A DNA stretch of 64,000 bases from Picochlorum sp. 'celeri' (lineage: Eukaryota; Chlorophyta; Trebouxiophyceae), in contig JAACMV010000005.1 of assembly GCA_010909725.1 (NCBI GenBank), positions 744,001-808,000 of the forward strand, in the 5' to 3' direction. The notes under the pieces are model-generated. The model had not been told where the DNA came from and did not search any database. It saw only the letters and a list, made by a program, of their open reading frames with translations. Shown here in pieces: positions 61,457 through 64,000 of the stretch (its first letter is position 1; each line of letters opens with the position of its first letter). A program made the translations under genes and the position numbers.

Positions 61457-62401
61457 ATGCATGGTTGTTGGCGACAAGCAAACATTGGTGGTGGGCGTTG
61501 TTGTTCCCTACTTTCAAACCGAGGGGCAGCCCTGGCAGGGCCTGGCTGTAATGCTGGGCGATCTCTGTCTCTCTATCGAATCACTACTGGTAGAAAGACA
61601 AACACTCGTTTCGTGATAGCCCGCGATGGGGCTCGGTCGACCCCAGGAGGGCGTTCTGTAGGGTTGGATGATGTGGATGCAAGTCCATCCAATAACATTC
61701 TCTTGGATGATGCAGCCAGGAATTTCCATCGAGAAGTCCAACGAGGTATCGATGAAGACATAGTTCTATCCAAAGAGCTTGGATTTGATAGCGTGGCAGC
61801 CATGAGGACAGCATTGTCAGAAGAGTATATTGAAAAGATTAGGGACAAGTTGGCACAGCGTGGAGAGGAGTTGGAGCAGGAAAAGAATATGAAGAACACC
61901 ATGTTTCGTGCAGGAAAAGAATACTACGAAAGGGGCATGTATAATGACTCGCTGAAAGCACTTGAGCAAGCATTGGAGGCAGAGGGGCCCTTGTCTCCTC
62001 TGGGAGGAGAAATCCAGTTGTGGTTGGCGTTGGCCTTACAGGCGTGTGGACGGGAAGAAGACTGTATCGCAGTGTATAAAAATGTGGAAAGTACGCATCC
62101 TTTACCGTCTATGCGCAAACAAGCTGCGAGTTTACGGTACATTATGGAAGCGCCAAAATTAGAGTTGAGTCCCGAGGAAAAGGTCAGCATCCCCGTTCTC
62201 GATGATATCGATAGAAACCAGACCAAATCGAACAGACCTATTCGTCCTAAGATTAAAAAGATTGAGAAGAGGAAAAAGACTTGGGATGAAGAGTTCTGGG
62301 ATAGCTACAGCCCACCAAAATATCTGAGGAATAGATACGTTGTAGCAGCAAGTATCATCGTGTCCATCGGGCTGGCATGGTATTCGAGTGTGATGAAATA
62401 A
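61457..62401 (+). CDS. Plastid TPR protein with C-terminal membrane anchor
   Basis: A 314-residue single-exon protein. A Gly/Arg/Ser-rich transit peptide covers about residues 1-55. A coiled section (EEYIEKIRDKLAQRGEELEQEK) precedes two to three tetratricopeptide-type helices (FRAGKEYYERGMYNDSLKAL, then LWLALALQACGREEDCIAVY). The C-terminus has a basic patch (KIKKIEKRKKTWDEEFWDSY) and a single membrane helix (VVAASIIVSIGLAWYSSVM) near 293-311. It resembles conserved plant plastid TPR proteins of unknown role, probably a tail-anchored scaffold on thylakoids or the envelope (inference). Confidence 0.75.
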   Translation: MHGCWRQANIGGGRCCSLLSNRGAALAGPGCNAGRSLSLYRITTGRKTNTRFVIARDGARSTPGGRSVGLDDVDASPSNNILLDDAARNFHREVQRGIDEDIVLSKELGFDSVAAMRTALSEEYIEKIRDKLAQRGEELEQEKNMKNTMFRAGKEYYERGMYNDSLKALEQALEAEGPLSPLGGEIQLWLALALQACGREEDCIAVYKNVESTHPLPSMRKQAASLRYIMEAPKLELSPEEKVSIPVLDDIDRNQTKSNRPIRPKIKKIEKRKKTWDEEFWDSYSPPKYLRNRYVVAASIIVSIGLAWYSSVMK

Positions 62402-62673
62402 TACTCCATCCATCCATCCAAAAGGCAAGTATAGAAAAGGCCAGGCCAGATGGGTACCCGAGATTATCGCCCAGGCTGCACCTGCATCATCTATCCTGTA
62501 TCCTCCAGAGATTTGAGAATGGCGCCTTTTTTAATCCCAACGTGGGGCTGTCGTTGCTTCAGATCTACCCCCGGTATTGAAACCCTCGAGCACGCCTCCC
62601 TCCGAATAGTCTAACAATTCTTTAATTTGTATATTTAATTCTTTCAATTATTTCATATTGTTTCGAGTGCAAG

Positions 62674-63447
62674 ATGTTGAAAACACCAAACGCTGCTCGC
62701 TGCCTAGCGACAGCACCTCTGCTGCAATGCAGAGCACAGCGCCTCGCGTGCCGGGCCATGGAGGAGCCATCAGTGGCCACAATATCTCGCATGAAGCAGT
62801 ACAATGAAGATATGCAAGAACGTATGGGATGGAAGCAGGTTGAGAACCCGTATTCATACGACCCAGATTTCGGGTTGTATTATCACCATGTCGAATCAGA
62901 CTTGATTGTAGGCAGTCAACCTCAAAATGCTGAGGATATTCAACATCTTCATGAACATGAGGATGTAAAGGTTATTTATAACATGCAACAGGATAAGGAT
63001 ATGGCGTATTGGAGTGTCGATGGGGAGGAACTGCAACGAGCTGCTGCAGCCCTGGGCATTGAGTATGTTAGGGTTGAAGCCGTTGATTTTGATCCTCATT
63101 CGTTGAGACGGACACTACCCCAAGCAGTCGCTCGTTTGCAACAGGTGCGGAAAATGGGACGAGTATACCTCCATTGCACAGCTGGTCTGGGGAGAAGTCC
63201 TGCCGTTGCCATAGCCTCACTATTCTGGCATACAGATATGAATCTGGAGCAAGCTTATGAGTATTTGACCAGTATTCGTCCGTGTGGACCAAATAAGGAT
63301 GCTATTCGTGCTGCAACATTTGATGTCTTGGATGATAGGCATTTCTCAGTATTTGATTCACTTCCCTCTGAAGCCTTCTTGTACCTCAGTCAACAGGACA
63401 GAGAGTTTATTAGAAGTCGCCTCCTCGGCGTTGATGATTGGAATTGA
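62674..63447 (+). CDS. LSF2: LSF2-like plastid glucan (starch) phosphatase
   Basis: A 257-residue dual-specificity phosphatase. A transit peptide (MLKTPNAARCLATAPLL) leads to the catalytic region. Key marks are NPYSYDPDFGLYY, LIVGSQPQNAEDI, NMQQDKDMAYW, DFDPHSLRR and the P-loop HCTAGLGRSP with Cys168 and Arg174, then LTSIRPCGPNKDAIR. The ending SLPSEAFLYLSQQDREFIR also fits. No carbohydrate-binding module is present, which matches plant LSF2 and not SEX4. LSF2 removes phosphate from starch glucose, mostly at C3, to allow degradation. A TGTAA follows at 63464-63468. Confidence 0.92.
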   Translation: MLKTPNAARCLATAPLLQCRAQRLACRAMEEPSVATISRMKQYNEDMQERMGWKQVENPYSYDPDFGLYYHHVESDLIVGSQPQNAEDIQHLHEHEDVKVIYNMQQDKDMAYWSVDGEELQRAAAALGIEYVRVEAVDFDPHSLRRTLPQAVARLQQVRKMGRVYLHCTAGLGRSPAVAIASLFWHTDMNLEQAYEYLTSIRPCGPNKDAIRAATFDVLDDRHFSVFDSLPSEAFLYLSQQDREFIRSRLLGVDDWN

Positions 63448-63657
63448 GTGATTTTGAAGAACATGTAAGGTTATTCTTTTGTGACGTTGATCGTGTGGGG
63501 TAGAACAACTGCTGCCATCACTGGACTGATGATACTCTGGAGAGTGGACAAACTATTCGGGAGAAGGACGATACATAGGATGTATCCTTCATCATTAACC
63601 CATCGTACCACGTAGATCCAGTCCAATTTCAATTCTACATTTAACAACTGACCAAAA

Positions 63658-63780
63658 ATGTCTGCCGCTCTCATTGCTACACCATTCACAGGCCGTGTGC
63701 AGGGATTCTCTGCTGCCAAGACCAGCAGAGTGTCCCGCGCTGCACGTGTCCCAGTCCGTGCTGCTGCTGATAAGGATCAG
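63658..63780 (+). CDS. First exon of a plastid-targeted protein (cut by window)
   Basis: A 41-codon exon that begins MSAALIATPFTGRVQGFSAA and continues with Arg, Ser and Ala (VSRAARVPVRAAADKDQ), a classic green-algal plastid transit peptide ending at a VRAAA-type cleavage site. It stops at a phase-0 donor, CAG|GTATG. The mature part was not found in the last 220 nt: the acceptor near 63919 (GGGTACAG) opens a frame to the window edge but its residues match nothing I know. The product is therefore unknown and incomplete. Confidence 0.6.
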
Positions 63781-64000
63781 GTATGTGTTTGTTTATATAG
63801 ATCAGACACGTGGGATTGGTGGCTGCAGTGCTTGGGATAGGTTGAGGCGACGAATGATGAAATGTTGCCATCGAGACACCCTCGCTTTCTCGACGTAGTT
63901 GCCCCCTTTTGGGTACAGGGTTGCATTAGTATCACATATGTGACATTGAATGAGTACAAGAGAGGTCGAGGCTGCGAGGTGCCGCGAATGGAACGATGGA
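63781..64000. other. Right edge, intron and unresolved sequence
   Basis: This probably starts with the first intron of the plastid-targeted gene. Candidate acceptors exist near 63830 and 63919, but the first leads to an early stop. No other gene is supported. Confidence 0.3.

Noticed and set aside
63471..63719. 82-codon minus-strand frame
   Set aside because: It overlaps the start of the plastid-targeted gene and its promoter; no supporting features.

Overview
The window is nuclear DNA of a very compact green alga. Evidence: nearly every gene is eukaryotic, and many products are typical of the green lineage and plastid-targeted (RUS/DUF647 protein, PsbP-domain protein, plastid LepA, ABC1-like kinase, LSF2-type glucan phosphatase, SAM carrier, PPR-SMR-cyclin protein). 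There are about 37 genes in 64 kb, roughly one per 1.7 kb, on both strands. Introns are few, tiny (65-101 nt) and mostly sit close to the start codon. The gene density, moderate base composition and TGTAA near several 3' ends suggest a small trebouxiophyte such as Picochlorum; that assignment is inference only.

Layout. 1-12 kb: RUS protein, RlmI-like rRNA methyltransferase, protein prenyltransferase alpha subunit, a 78-residue orphan, a CxxCxxCC protein, mitochondrial bL32, complex I NDUFB7, a Raf-like kinase, a secreted patatin and a bestrophin. 12-15 kb is the odd region: an intergenic stretch with adjacent perfect hairpins, a small secreted eight-cysteine protein, and a tandem duplication carrying an unrecognised gene in one full and one truncated copy, with the remnant of a third unit. 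15-28 kb: PsbP-domain protein, TruA-type pseudouridine synthase, ferroportin, plastid LepA, Nudix hydrolase, two small organellar proteins only 2 nt apart, DHX37-type helicase and a class II HDAC. 28-42 kb: glucosidase II alpha, GT31 galactosyltransferase, YjbQ protein, a HARBI1-like DDE protein, the PPR-SMR-cyclin fusion, a DEAD-box helicase and a CDF zinc transporter. 42-64 kb: a coiled-coil orphan, a DEIH helicase with R3H and ankyrin domains, SnoaL/NTF2-like protein, PP2C, SAM carrier, TOP3A, RCC2, NDUFAF6, ABC1K, GNAT, a TPR protein, LSF2, and the first exon of a plastid protein cut by the right edge.

Shared themes. Organelle gene expression and biogenesis dominate (methyltransferase, pseudouridine synthase, LepA, bL32, DEAD helicase, PPR-SMR-cyclin, NDUFB7, NDUFAF6). 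Convergent genes often end 4-13 nt apart, and several head-to-tail pairs are only 2-37 nt apart, so their transcripts must overlap or be shared. By joining reading frames across GT...AG introns I rebuilt the 5' exons of about 17 genes; all the accepted donors have G at intron position +5.
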